Below are positions 35,955-44,695 of a stretch of DNA of 62,523 nucleotides, piece by piece; position 1 is the first letter of the stretch, and each line of letters starts with the position of its first letter. Below the pieces are notes generated by a model that saw nothing but the letters and a program-made list of their open reading frames with translations, did not search any database and had not been told where the DNA came from. Made by a program: the position numbers and the translations under genes. The stretch lies in contig CAMLFX010000003.1 in NCBI GenBank assembly GCA_946479435.1, positions 1-62,523 of the forward strand. The letters are read 5' to 3'. This DNA is from an uncultured Sphingobacteriales bacterium (GTDB lineage: Bacteria > Bacteroidota > Bacteroidia > Chitinophagales > Chitinophagaceae).

Positions 35955-36674
35955 ATGCACGATTTTATTGAGCTTTTGAAAGAGCTGATGAATGCTGAGA
36001 AATTAGCAGCGCTTGTTACCCTATATGGCGGCCTGTATCTGGTAGCTTTTATCATATTTGCTGAAACAGGTTTATTCGTTGGTTTTTTTCTTCCCGGCGA
36101 TTCATTACTATTTGTTACAGGCCTTATGATAGCCAATTCATTGAACCCTACTGATAGCCATTTATTGAACCTTGTTTACTGGATATCGCTTATTAGCGTT
36201 GCAGGTATTTTTGGTAATATGGTTGGCTACTGGTTTGGTAAAAAGACAGGGCCTTTACTTTTTGAGCGTAAGGATACACTATTATTCAAACGTAAGCATA
36301 TTATACAGGCAAAGGAGTTTTACGATCAGCGTGGTGGTAGTGCTATTATTTTAGCCCGCTTTCTGCCTATTGTACGCACTTTTGCGCCTATAGTAGCGGG
36401 GGTGGTGAAAATGGATAAAAAGAAATTTTTTCTGTTCAATATAATAGGCAGCGTAGCATGGGTATCTAGCATGACCTTAGCCGGATTTTTCCTGGGTGAA
36501 AATGATTGGGTGAAGCATAATTTCGAAAAAATAGTTATTGGTCTTATTGTCGTAACTACCGCACCTGTGCTTTTTAAAATGTTCTTTGGTAAGAAAAAAT
36601 CGCCTATACAGGAAGTGAGTGAAGATGTAGTAGAGGAAGCGTTTACTTCTGAAAAAGAAGAAAATACACTTTAG
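35955..36674 (+). CDS. DedA-family membrane protein
   Basis: A 239-residue protein with about five helices and the DedA core motifs: FAETGLFVGFFLPGDSLL (split: FAETGLFVGFF, LPGDSLL), GYWFGKKTG, and the R-x-x-P segment ILARFLPIVRTFAPI. DedA proteins act as proton-dependent lipid carriers or flippases (undecaprenyl phosphate and phospholipid). The start at MHDFIELL is chosen; the frame is open 19 codons further but overlaps the symporter. The C-terminal 25 residues are acidic. Confidence 0.9.
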   Translation: MHDFIELLKELMNAEKLAALVTLYGGLYLVAFIIFAETGLFVGFFLPGDSLLFVTGLMIANSLNPTDSHLLNLVYWISLISVAGIFGNMVGYWFGKKTGPLLFERKDTLLFKRKHIIQAKEFYDQRGGSAIILARFLPIVRTFAPIVAGVVKMDKKKFFLFNIIGSVAWVSSMTLAGFFLGENDWVKHNFEKIVIGLIVVTTAPVLFKMFFGKKKSPIQEVSEDVVEEAFTSEKEENTL

Positions 36675-36678
36675 CTAC

Positions 36679-37902
36679 ATGCAAGACAATAAAAAAGTAA
36701 TTTCTTTATTAAGTATCCCAGTGTTGGTAGCAGCACTGGGATATTTTGTTGATATATACGATCTGCTATTATTCAGCATAGTACGTATAAAAAGCTTAAA
36801 GAGCCTGGGCCTGACTGATGAGTTGGTTAGCAGCGAAGGTATGTCCATCATCGGGCATCAAATGTTTGGCCTTCTTTTGGGTGGTATATTATGGGGTGTG
36901 ATGGGTGATAAGAAGGGGCGGCTCAGTGTACTTTTCGGTTCTATTCTATTATACTCGGTGGCTAATATTGCAAATGGTTTTGTGCAAACTGTAGAACAGT
37001 ATAGTATCTGCCGGTTTATTGCAGGTATTGGGCTGGCTGGCGAATTGGGGGCGGGGATTACACTGGTAAGCGAATTAATACCTAAGGAAAAACGAGGCAT
37101 TGCAACTTCCCTTGTTGCAGGTATTGGTCTTACAGGTGCAGTGGCAGCTTATTTTATTGCACAAAGTTTCGATTGGCGCGTGTGCTATTACATAGGCGGC
37201 GGTCTGGGCCTGGCGCTGCTTTTATTACGTGTTACTGTGTTTGAATCGGGAATGTTCAAAAATATTCAGCATGAAAAAATAAGCAAGGGCAATTTTTTAA
37301 TGTTTTTCAATAATCGAGAACGTTTCAGGAAGTATTTGCTGAGCATACTTATAGGTCTGCCCACATGGTATGTTATAGGAATTCTGGTGTCTTTTTCCAG
37401 AGAGTTTGGTAAAGCTTTTAATATAGAAGAAGAAATAAACCCCGGTAAAGCTGTCATGTTTGCTTATGTAGCAATTTCAATAGGGGATATATTAGTTGGG
37501 TTAGTAAGTCAATGGCTGCAAAGCCGTAAGAAAGCGTTGTATATTTTTTATGCACTTACTATTATTTCAATAGTCATGTATTTCAACCAATACAATGGTA
37601 CTGCCAGCGGTATGTATGCTATCTGTGCTTTCATGGGTTTTGCCACAGGTTTCTGGGCCATATTTGTTACCATGGCAGCCGAGCATTTTGGTACAAACTT
37701 ACGTGCTACTGCAGCTACTACAGTACCTAATATGGTGCGTGGTGCTTTGCCTTTAATAACTATGCTGTATACATCCCTAATGAGTTATGGCGCTATTAAA
37801 GCGGCTGCAATAACAGGTGCAATAGTAATGAGCATAAGTGTAGTTGCTGCACTAATGACCGAAGAGACTTTTGGTAAAGACCTGGATTTCCTGGAGCAAT
37901 AA
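36679..37902 (+). CDS. Major facilitator superfamily transporter
   Basis: A 407-residue protein with twelve predicted helices. The loop 2-3 signature is GDKKGRL, a form of GxxxDR/KxGRR, and the GLAGELGAGITLVSELIPKEKRG region (split: GLAGELGAG, SELIPKEKRG) matches the sugar-porter/metabolite-proton-symporter group of MFS. The substrate is not known. It begins 5 bases after the DedA stop, so they are co-transcribed. Confidence 0.88.
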   Translation: MQDNKKVISLLSIPVLVAALGYFVDIYDLLLFSIVRIKSLKSLGLTDELVSSEGMSIIGHQMFGLLLGGILWGVMGDKKGRLSVLFGSILLYSVANIANGFVQTVEQYSICRFIAGIGLAGELGAGITLVSELIPKEKRGIATSLVAGIGLTGAVAAYFIAQSFDWRVCYYIGGGLGLALLLLRVTVFESGMFKNIQHEKISKGNFLMFFNNRERFRKYLLSILIGLPTWYVIGILVSFSREFGKAFNIEEEINPGKAVMFAYVAISIGDILVGLVSQWLQSRKKALYIFYALTIISIVMYFNQYNGTASGMYAICAFMGFATGFWAIFVTMAAEHFGTNLRATAATTVPNMVRGALPLITMLYTSLMSYGAIKAAAITGAIVMSISVVAALMTEETFGKDLDFLEQ

Positions 37903-38020
37903 GGCGCAAGTATGCCACTCCAAACAATAATATCTATGATTATAAGTAAAGAATTATAGGCTTATCAATAAATATATAATTGGCATAGCAGTTGTTATAT
38001 GTTGTAAAATCACATGCTAT

Positions 38021-38452
38021 ATGAAACCTTCCATAACTCATGCCTTGTTAGTTTTTGTTCTTATAACTTCTTGTAAAAAGAAAAACGAACTGACTAAAAC
38101 AAATAATAGTCCTCTTTATAAAGAAAGGACTTGGGAAATCGCTAAGCGAACCTCAACGAGTACACTTGATACAACATATTATTTGCCAGATGAGCAGTTC
38201 GCAGTGAGCTATATAGATGAATCATCGGTAGGTATTCCTGCATTTGCTTCGGTTGGGGCTGACACTTTAATACTAAATGCTGATGGGAGTAATGATACTG
38301 TGAGAGTCTTTAACAGTCAGCATCTTCTTATAAATAATTACATGGCATATTACCCTGCTAAAGATTCGATTGCCATTACTTCTGAAGAAGTCACCTCTTT
38401 TGGCGCTCAACAAAATATTGAGCGGGCTTATATATATGCGCGCTCAAAATAG
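38021..38452 (+). CDS. Hypothetical lipoprotein
   Basis: A 143-residue protein. The lipoprotein signal ends at the lipobox LITSC, lipidated Cys18, followed by a Lys-rich linker. The rest is beta-rich with alternating hydrophobic residues (for example VSYIDESSVG) and no recognisable motif. It is probably an outer-membrane-anchored protein restricted to related genomes. No co-transcribed neighbour is evident. Confidence 0.6.
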   Translation: MKPSITHALLVFVLITSCKKKNELTKTNNSPLYKERTWEIAKRTSTSTLDTTYYLPDEQFAVSYIDESSVGIPAFASVGADTLILNADGSNDTVRVFNSQHLLINNYMAYYPAKDSIAITSEEVTSFGAQQNIERAYIYARSK

Positions 38453-38494
38453 CTGGCACATTTTTAATATGGTATACTGAAAAGAATTTATACC

Positions 38495-39010
38495 ATGGAT
38501 ACACCAAGTAAAGAGAACTTAAGTGGGGCAGAAGCAGCTAAAAAGATAAAGGAATTGGCCGAGGCTGCTCGTACCTGCCTTATGATAACCAACCTGCACC
38601 AGGTCCCGTTAAGTATGCGCCCTATGGCTACACAAAAAGTTGATGAGCAGGGATATATTTATTTTTTGAGCGTAAAAGATTCTGATGCAGTAATGCATAT
38701 TAATGCATCACCTGAAATGCAGTTGACGTATTCTAACCAGGATAAATCTGAATACATGGGTTTATATGGTAAAGGTGAAACTTATCGCAACCAGAAGGAA
38801 ATAGATGAGATGTGGAACGCATTTATCAAAACATGGTTTCCTGAAGGAAAAGAAGATCCAAATCTTATCATTATCCGTTTTAAACCTGAACAAGGCTATT
38901 ATTGGGATACTCAACACGGTAAAGTAGTGCAGCTACTGGGTATGATGTATGGGGCAATAACCGGAAAAGAAACAGACGATAGCTTAGAGGGAAAAATAAA
39001 CCTGAAGTAA
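38495..39010 (+). CDS. Pyridoxamine 5'-phosphate oxidase-fold protein (general stress protein 26 type)
   Basis: A 171-residue split-barrel flavin-binding protein. The N-terminal helix is followed by AARTCLMITNLHQVPLSMRPM (split: AARTCLMITNL, PLSMRPM), the region that binds FMN in general stress protein 26, and LIIIRFKPEQGYYWDT near the C-terminus, characteristic of that group. Members bind FMN or FAD; the role in stress is not defined. It is followed by a long bidirectional terminator. Confidence 0.82.
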   Translation: MDTPSKENLSGAEAAKKIKELAEAARTCLMITNLHQVPLSMRPMATQKVDEQGYIYFLSVKDSDAVMHINASPEMQLTYSNQDKSEYMGLYGKGETYRNQKEIDEMWNAFIKTWFPEGKEDPNLIIIRFKPEQGYYWDTQHGKVVQLLGMMYGAITGKETDDSLEGKINLK

Positions 39011-39030
39011 ATTGTAAGCACTTCTGTAAA

Positions 39031-39061
39031 TATTAAAACCTGCCTTAAGCAGGTTTTAATA
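39031..39061. terminator. Bidirectional hairpin terminator
   Basis: A 13-bp stem (TATTAAAACCTGC and its complement) with a 5-base loop, between convergent genes. Confidence 0.88.
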
Positions 39062-39070
39062 TTTATACAG

Positions 39071-40048
39071 TTAAGAGTTTTTGTCCTGTTGCTTCTCTTC
39101 TTTTTTTATCTCTTTATCGTTCTGCTGCACAGTATCGTTTTCGGTTTCCACTTCTACTTGTTTTGTTGTTACAGCATATTCATTAGGGTGTATCTGCGAA
39201 CCATACGCAATAGCGTAGGTTTTTGTAAACTCTGCACCCAGGTAAAGAATGATTGCTGAATAATATACCCACACTAACAATACAACCAGCGATCCAGCTG
39301 CGCCATAAGTACTGCCAACTTGCGTTTTAGAGATATATAATGAAATTCCAAACTTACCAATCATAAATAGTATGGCTGTTACTAACGCGCCGGCCAGTAC
39401 ATCTTTCCATTTTATTTCAGCATCTGGCAAAACTTTAAAAATTACGGCAAATATCAATATGCAACTGCCAAGTGTAAGGCAAAGGTTTATTATATAGAAC
39501 ACTACAACAGCAACATCAGGAAAACGTTCTTGTAGCCCCTTACTAATACCTTCGATAATGCCTGATATAGCTAAGGATACAAGGAGTAAAAACCCAAGGC
39601 TAATAATTACTGAAAATGATAAAAATCTATTCTTCAACATTTTCACCCAACCTCTCTTAGGTTTTGGTTTTAACTTCCATATAGTATTGATAGAGTCTTG
39701 TATCTCGCTAAAAACAGTAGTGGCGCCTATTAACAATGTTATGACACCAATAATTATTGCGAGCGAACCCTTATCAGATATAGAAGCGTTTCTGATGACC
39801 TGCTGAAGCTGTAATGCGGTATTATCGCCAAGAAAATCTCTCAATACGCCATATACTTTTCCTTCTGCTGCCTCTCTTCCTAAAAATATTCCGCACATGG
39901 AAATAATAATGACTAGTAAAGGCGCCATAGAGAATACCATATAATAAGCAAGGGATCCACTAAGTTTAGTAATCTTATCGTTCGAAAAACCACTAAATGT
40001 GTCTTTTAATACACACCAAATACCTTTAAATGTAAGTTTCTTATTCAT
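39071..40048 (-). CDS. YihY/BrkB-family membrane protein
   Basis: A 325-residue protein with six predicted helices. The N-terminal LAYYMVFSMAPLLVIII and the later FKVLPDAEIKWKDVLAGAL segment are the usual YihY/BrkB motifs. The last 50 residues are a charged Glu/Gln/Lys tail facing the cytoplasm. The function is not established (earlier called ribonuclease BN in error). It is followed downstream by no co-directed gene within the window's terminator. Confidence 0.9.
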   Translation of the reverse strand: MNKKLTFKGIWCVLKDTFSGFSNDKITKLSGSLAYYMVFSMAPLLVIIISMCGIFLGREAAEGKVYGVLRDFLGDNTALQLQQVIRNASISDKGSLAIIIGVITLLIGATTVFSEIQDSINTIWKLKPKPKRGWVKMLKNRFLSFSVIISLGFLLLVSLAISGIIEGISKGLQERFPDVAVVVFYIINLCLTLGSCILIFAVIFKVLPDAEIKWKDVLAGALVTAILFMIGKFGISLYISKTQVGSTYGAAGSLVVLLVWVYYSAIILYLGAEFTKTYAIAYGSQIHPNEYAVTTKQVEVETENDTVQQNDKEIKKEEKQQDKNS

Positions 40049-40088
40049 AGTGCTGTTGCTAAATATTCAACAAAGTTGTGCCATAGCA

Positions 40089-40805
40089 TTATACGTTCAT
40101 TATCTTCTTCAGAAGTAAAGCATTTTCGTAGCCTGCCTCGTATGTGGTGTTGTTGAAATAAATAAATGTTTGCTTGTTTTTAGGTATGGAGGAAGCAAGA
40201 TTTTGTAACTCATCTCTGTTATAAGCCGATTTGAATAATTGTGGTACTCCGTGCATACGTTTATAAAATACATCTGAGGTTGCAATGTTATTATCGGGTA
40301 AGTTGGGATAGCTGACGCTGCAAAAGCTGATCTTACTTTTCTTAAGCATTTCAAATACTTCTTTTGTCCACCACGATACATGCCTGAACTCTATTGCGCT
40401 ATACATATTGTGAGGGATATTAGCTATAATATCTTCCATGCGTTCTTCGCTATAAGAGTAGGAGGGTGGTAACTGGAAAAGCATGCAAGAAAGCTTTTCT
40501 TTCAAACCTTCATGCACAATATCAGTAAACTCTTTTATTTTCTCTTTCGCATTGCGAAGGCGCATAGTATGTGTAATGATTTTGTGTGCCTTCACCGTAA
40601 ATCTAAAATCATCTGGTGTTTGGGACGCTGCTTTTTGTAGGTTTTTTACTGTCGGGAAACGGTAAAAGCTGTTATTCAATTCAAGCGTGTTGAACTGCGT
40701 TGCATAGTATTGAAGCCATTTGGATGTTGCTAGTTTTTCTGGGTAAAATCTGTTCTTCCAATAGGAATAACTATAGCCCGATGTACCAATATAAACTTTA
40801 CTCAT
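40089..40805 (-). CDS. DUF72 protein
   Basis: A 238-residue TIM-barrel protein of the DUF72 (YecE) family. Family motifs are IGTSGYSYSYWKNRFYP at residues 6-22, the helix around YATQFNTLELNNSFYR, and FRFTVKAHKIITH. The function is unknown. It starts 4 bases after the Fpg/Nei stop, so the two are co-transcribed, a pairing that hints at a DNA-related role without proving it. Confidence 0.92.
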   Translation of the reverse strand: MSKVYIGTSGYSYSYWKNRFYPEKLATSKWLQYYATQFNTLELNNSFYRFPTVKNLQKAASQTPDDFRFTVKAHKIITHTMRLRNAKEKIKEFTDIVHEGLKEKLSCMLFQLPPSYSYSEERMEDIIANIPHNMYSAIEFRHVSWWTKEVFEMLKKSKISFCSVSYPNLPDNNIATSDVFYKRMHGVPQLFKSAYNRDELQNLASSIPKNKQTFIYFNNTTYEAGYENALLLKKIMNV

Positions 40806-40809
40806 GCTT

Positions 40810-41544
40810 TTAACTTGTATGTAGTACCTGGCAATTAGTACAGTAAAATGTTCGTCGGTTTGTCTTACCCAAGTAGTCTTTTATCAAGGGTATTTTGCAC
40901 CTTGGGCATGTTTTCTTGGTATGTGCCAGCCAATGTTTTTTAAGAGTGAACTCTTTTTTCCATTTCAGAAAATCAAAACTATAATTGCGCACTTCCTTAA
41001 TTAGCTCGCCAAGCTTTTTTGCTGGTATGTTACCAATCTCATTTAACGGGTGCAGCTTGGTACGAAATAATACTTCGTTTTTAATAATATTACCTGAACC
41101 TGAAAATATATTTTGATCCAATAATGCGTCGCAGGCCAGCATTTCAGGTTTTACCTTCAACTTCTTTTTAGCTGCATTTGCATCCCATTTGTCCGACATA
41201 ACATCTGCACTCCAATCATAAACCTCATCAAGTGGTTCGTCAATTATTTTGACTGAACATGCATAAAAATTTAAACTGCCATTAGTGAATTTTAAGCTAA
41301 GTCTTGCGGGTGTATCCTTTTCTTCATTGATCCTGTAAGAACCGAATAGCATGAAATGTATGCGAATTGTGAAAGTTTTAAAGCAGATTAGAAAATGTTT
41401 GCCCCAGCTTTTAATGGCTATAATTTTTTGGTTTAATGCACGTTCTATATCAACTTTTGAGTTGCCGGAAACAGCAAGCACTTTCCTGCCTTCAAACTGA
41501 GTAGTGAGTTCTTTTAAAATGACTATTGACGGGCCTTCTGGCAT
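40810..41544 (-). CDS. Fpg/Nei-family DNA glycosylase (endonuclease VIII-like)
   Basis: A 244-residue protein. The mature N-terminus has Pro2-Glu3 (MPEGPS), the catalytic pair for Schiff-base formation. The helix-two-turn-helix part is around LLDQNIFSGSGNIIKNE, and the C-terminal zinc finger has CPRC then CTNC. Fpg and Nei excise oxidised bases and cut the DNA. The N-terminal sequence and spacing are closer to Nei than to MutM. The gene starts the two-gene operon with DUF72. Confidence 0.9.
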   Translation of the reverse strand: MPEGPSIVILKELTTQFEGRKVLAVSGNSKVDIERALNQKIIAIKSWGKHFLICFKTFTIRIHFMLFGSYRINEEKDTPARLSLKFTNGSLNFYACSVKIIDEPLDEVYDWSADVMSDKWDANAAKKKLKVKPEMLACDALLDQNIFSGSGNIIKNEVLFRTKLHPLNEIGNIPAKKLGELIKEVRNYSFDFLKWKKEFTLKKHWLAHTKKTCPRCKIPLIKDYLGKTNRRTFYCTNCQVLHTS

Positions 41545-41678
41545 TAGTTCTTTTTATACTGTCAATCGGATAAAAATCATACCCTTAATAACTCTGTATA
41601 TGCTAATGCTTCTCTGGCGTTATATTATGCTGTATTCATTTGTCAGGATGCGGCATTAATTATTACAATTCAGCTAGC

Positions 41679-41724
41679 AATATTGACCTTCTTGAATAAT
41701 ATTACCTCCTCTTGAACAATATTA
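41679..41724 (+). repeat. Phased AATATT repeats upstream of the thioredoxin-ApbE operon
   Basis: Three AATATT palindromes start at 41679, 41698 and 41718, 19 and 20 bases apart, two helical turns. The last two sit in an almost identical 14-base unit (CTTGAATAATATTA and CTTGAACAATATTA). They lie about 50 bases before the ATG at 41772, where a dimeric regulator could bind. This looks like an operator array, but the regulator is unknown. Confidence 0.5.
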
Positions 41725-41771
41725 ACTATTGCTTAAGAATATAGAAGATTACAATGCGTTAAATTTAGTGT

Positions 41772-42245
41772 ATGAAAAAGTTAGGGTATAAAACTAGAAT
41801 AAGGCGAATGCTGATAATTGCTCCTATAACAGTTCTGTTAATGTCCTTTGGTTTCGTAGATACCGATTTCGAAAGCGCAAAACAAAGGGCTATAGAAAAG
41901 CATGAGTTGATATTACTTAATTTCTCAGGTTCCGATTGGTGTATACCATGTATACGAATGCGCAAAGATATTTTTGAGAATGAAGCATTCATCAAAATGG
42001 CTGATACTTCACTTATACTATTTAATGCTGACTTTCCACGAAATAAAAAGAACCTACCCGATGCCCAAACCCAAAAGCAAAACGACGAATTAGCAGAAAA
42101 GTATAATACGCAAGGTATGTTCCCGTATACACTGTTGATGGATGGGAATGGCAATGTATTAAAAACCTGGTCAGGCTTACCGAAAGAAAGCGCTCAACAA
42201 TTTGCACAAGAAATAAAAGACATCTCTGATGAGCACGGACACTGA
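41772..42245 (+). CDS. Membrane-anchored thioredoxin-fold protein
   Basis: A 157-residue protein. An N-terminal signal anchor (about residues 10-30) is followed by a thioredoxin domain with the active site WCIPC and the cis-proline in MFPYTLL. It is short relative to DsbE but has the same core. Probably a periplasmic disulfide reductase or oxidase. It begins an operon with apbE, overlapping it by 17 bases. Confidence 0.85.
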   Translation: MKKLGYKTRIRRMLIIAPITVLLMSFGFVDTDFESAKQRAIEKHELILLNFSGSDWCIPCIRMRKDIFENEAFIKMADTSLILFNADFPRNKKNLPDAQTQKQNDELAEKYNTQGMFPYTLLMDGNGNVLKTWSGLPKESAQQFAQEIKDISDEHGH

Positions 42246-43176
42246 AATTGACCTGAAAGAATACAAGCAGAGTGTTCGGCTCATGGGCAATATTTTTGAG
42301 ATAACAATTGTTACTGATAATGAATTATGGGCCCAGGAGAAAACTGCTATTGCAATTAACGAAATCAGGCGAATTGAAAAGCTTTTAACCACTTTTGATG
42401 AAAGCAGTCAAACAAATCACATCAATCGCCAGGCAGGTATATCCCCCGTACATGTAGATAAGGAAGTGTACGATCTTATCAAACGTTCAATAAAAATTTC
42501 ATCGCTCACTGATGGCGCTTTCGATATTACTTATGGTTCTATAGACCGTAGCTTATGGAATTTTGATGTTCACATGGAAAATCTGCCCGATGAAGCGACT
42601 GCAAAATCTTTGATTCGTCTTATTGATTACCGAAATATTATTTTAAATGATTCGGAACAAACTGTAATGCTTAAAGAGAAAGGTATGCGTATGGGTTTTG
42701 GTGGTATAGGGAAAGGTTACGCTGCAGAAATGGCTAAGGCACTGCTTTTAAAGGAGGACGTACAGAGTGGTATAGTAAATGCATCTGGCGATCTCACAGC
42801 ATGGGGTACACAGGCCAACGGCCAACCCTGGACAATCGGCATAGCCAATCCTGATAATGCACATTTGCCATTCTCTTACATGAATATCACAAATATGGCA
42901 GTTGCTACATCAGGTAATTATGAAAAGTATGTGGTTATAAAAGGAAAGAAATATTCGCATACTATTAATCCTAAAACAGGCTTACCTGTTACCGGTATAA
43001 AAAGTGTTACTATTATTAGCCCTAATGCTGAGATAGCTGATGCTATGGCTACCCCTGTAACTATTATGGGTATCAAGGCAGGGCTTAATCTGATAAACCA
43101 GATCCGCCATCTTGGTTGTATTATTATCGATGATAATAATAGGGTACATACTTCTAAAAATATAAGGTTATCATGA
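42229..43176 (+). CDS. apbE: FAD:protein FMN transferase
   Basis: A 315-residue ApbE protein. Family motifs are the Ala/Gly-rich loop GGIGKGYAAEMA, the Ser-rich VNASGDLTAWG and the MATSGNYEKY and HTINPKTGLPV segments; the DAMATP stretch holds the magnesium-binding Asp-Ala. ApbE attaches FMN to a Thr or Ser of target proteins outside the cytoplasm. No classical lipobox or signal is visible at the N-terminus, which is odd, so export may rely on an unseen start or it works in the cytoplasm. Likely target: a protein of this operon. Confidence 0.92.
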   Translation: MSTDTEIDLKEYKQSVRLMGNIFEITIVTDNELWAQEKTAIAINEIRRIEKLLTTFDESSQTNHINRQAGISPVHVDKEVYDLIKRSIKISSLTDGAFDITYGSIDRSLWNFDVHMENLPDEATAKSLIRLIDYRNIILNDSEQTVMLKEKGMRMGFGGIGKGYAAEMAKALLLKEDVQSGIVNASGDLTAWGTQANGQPWTIGIANPDNAHLPFSYMNITNMAVATSGNYEKYVVIKGKKYSHTINPKTGLPVTGIKSVTIISPNAEIADAMATPVTIMGIKAGLNLINQIRHLGCIIIDDNNRVHTSKNIRLS

Positions 43177-43403
43177 GCTGCAAAACAAAATATTCTGGAT
43201 TAGGAGTAGTACCAGTTGTGCTCATATTGTTCTTATCGTCTTGCCAAACGGTTAAGCCGTATCAGAAAAATAAACTGAACGATGCTGAAATGACGCTTAG
43301 CAATAGAAAGATTGAAAAAACAGAACTCAGCTTTCAATCATATCGGGAAGGGGCATCTGGCGCCAATGCAGGCAAAAGTGGTGGGGGCTGCGGTTGCAAC
43401 TAA
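43173..43403 (+). CDS. DUF4266 small lipoprotein
   Basis: A 76-residue lipoprotein with lipidated Cys24 (LSSC). The mature part is only 53 residues and ends in the typical DUF4266 tail YREGASGANAG then GGGCGCN. The tail may be a metal site or the FMN attachment site: EGASGAN resembles the D-G-x-S-G-A-T motif that ApbE modifies, but with Asn where Thr is expected. The start ATG overlaps the apbE stop (ATGA). Function unknown. Confidence 0.82.
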   Translation: MSCKTKYSGLGVVPVVLILFLSSCQTVKPYQKNKLNDAEMTLSNRKIEKTELSFQSYREGASGANAGKSGGGCGCN

Positions 43404-43430
43404 ACTTACGCAACTGTAAAACATAGCATA

Positions 43431-44618
43431 ATGAAAAGATTGTTTTTAACTATTGCCGGTATGGTTGCGTTCATGAAAATGCATGCGCAAGTTGCCGATA
43501 CCGGTTTTGAAAGCCGGAAGCTTAAAATAGAAGAAGTAAACCTTGTATCCAGCTATTACATGCAAGATGGGAATAATGCGGCTGTGACAGGTGGTATTGG
43601 GAGCGAAAAGCTAAATGATATTGCCAATGTACTGGATGTAAAGCTTACCCGTTATGATAAGAAGTTTCGTAAGCACAGTTTCGATCTTGAAGCCGGTATA
43701 GATCATTATACTTCTGCCTCGTCAGATAAGATCGATCTACGGGCTAATTCATCAGCATCACACGCCGATACACGCATTTATCCATCTTTAGGTTGGAGTA
43801 TGGAAAACGAGCAGAAAGGTACTACTATCGCCGCTGGTTTATCTGCATCTTCAGAGTTTGATTATAAATCTTTCGGGGCCAATGTAAGTTTCTCGGCGAA
43901 GACTAAAAATAGAAATGGTGAGTTGACTATAAAATTGCAAACATATCTCGATCAGGTAACATTAGTGGCTCCTATAGAATTAAGGGGCTACAACAGCTAC
44001 AACCGAGAAAACGATTATGCCACAACTGCTCGTAATACATACGTTGCCTCTATTTCCTATTCGCAAATAATTAATCAGCGTTTGCAGATAGCGTTGATAG
44101 CAGATGTAGTACAACAGCAAGGTTATCTAAGCTTGCCCTTTCACAGAGTATATTTTAATGATGCTGGCGTTCATCAGGAACATCTACCTGATACCCGGTT
44201 AAAGCTTCCATTTGGAATACGTGCCAATTATTTCTTTGGCGATAGGCTTATCATTAAGTCTTATTACCGGTACTATACCGATACCTGGGGTATTAATGCT
44301 AATACGTTTAATGTTGAATTGCCAGTAAAGATCAATCCTTTCTTCTCTGTCAGTCCATTTTACAGATTTTATAATCAAACTGCGGCGAAGTATTTTGCGC
44401 CGTATCAGCAACATACTTTACAAGATGAATATTATACAAGCAATTATGATGTATCTGAATTTAATAGTCACTTCTTTGGTGCCGGTGTACGTATATCTCC
44501 ACCCAAAGGCGTATTTGGGCTACAGTATTTCAGCACGTTTGAATTAAGATATGGCCACTATATACGCAGTACAGGCCTGCACTCCGATATAATTTCAATG
44601 AATCTGAAGTTTAAGTAA
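43431..44618 (+). CDS. DUF3570 outer-membrane beta-barrel protein
   Basis: A 395-residue protein with a signal peptide (residues 1-20) and a beta-rich body of amphipathic strands ending with an aromatic-rich C-terminus (ISMNLKFK). DUF3570 proteins are predicted outer-membrane proteins that always occur with DUF4266, ApbE and thioredoxin genes in many Bacteroidota and Proteobacteria. This is the last gene of the four-gene operon. The role is unknown. Confidence 0.82.
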   Translation: MKRLFLTIAGMVAFMKMHAQVADTGFESRKLKIEEVNLVSSYYMQDGNNAAVTGGIGSEKLNDIANVLDVKLTRYDKKFRKHSFDLEAGIDHYTSASSDKIDLRANSSASHADTRIYPSLGWSMENEQKGTTIAAGLSASSEFDYKSFGANVSFSAKTKNRNGELTIKLQTYLDQVTLVAPIELRGYNSYNRENDYATTARNTYVASISYSQIINQRLQIALIADVVQQQGYLSLPFHRVYFNDAGVHQEHLPDTRLKLPFGIRANYFFGDRLIIKSYYRYYTDTWGINANTFNVELPVKINPFFSVSPFYRFYNQTAAKYFAPYQQHTLQDEYYTSNYDVSEFNSHFFGAGVRISPPKGVFGLQYFSTFELRYGHYIRSTGLHSDIISMNLKFK

Positions 44619-44695
44619 GTAAGGCTTTGATGCAGTTTTGTAAAATTTTATATCGTTGATATTCTACTGTGCCTTACTGGTAAGACTATTTAGAT

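Noticed and set aside
41691..41745. CRISPR-like repeat array
   Set aside because: There are only two near-identical 14-base units, with spacers of six bases and no cas genes. An operator is more likely.
44619..44695. Hairpin terminator between the DUF3570 and rph genes
   Set aside because: AGTAAGGC and GCCTTACT are complementary but about 45 bases apart, without a T-run, so a stable terminator is doubtful.
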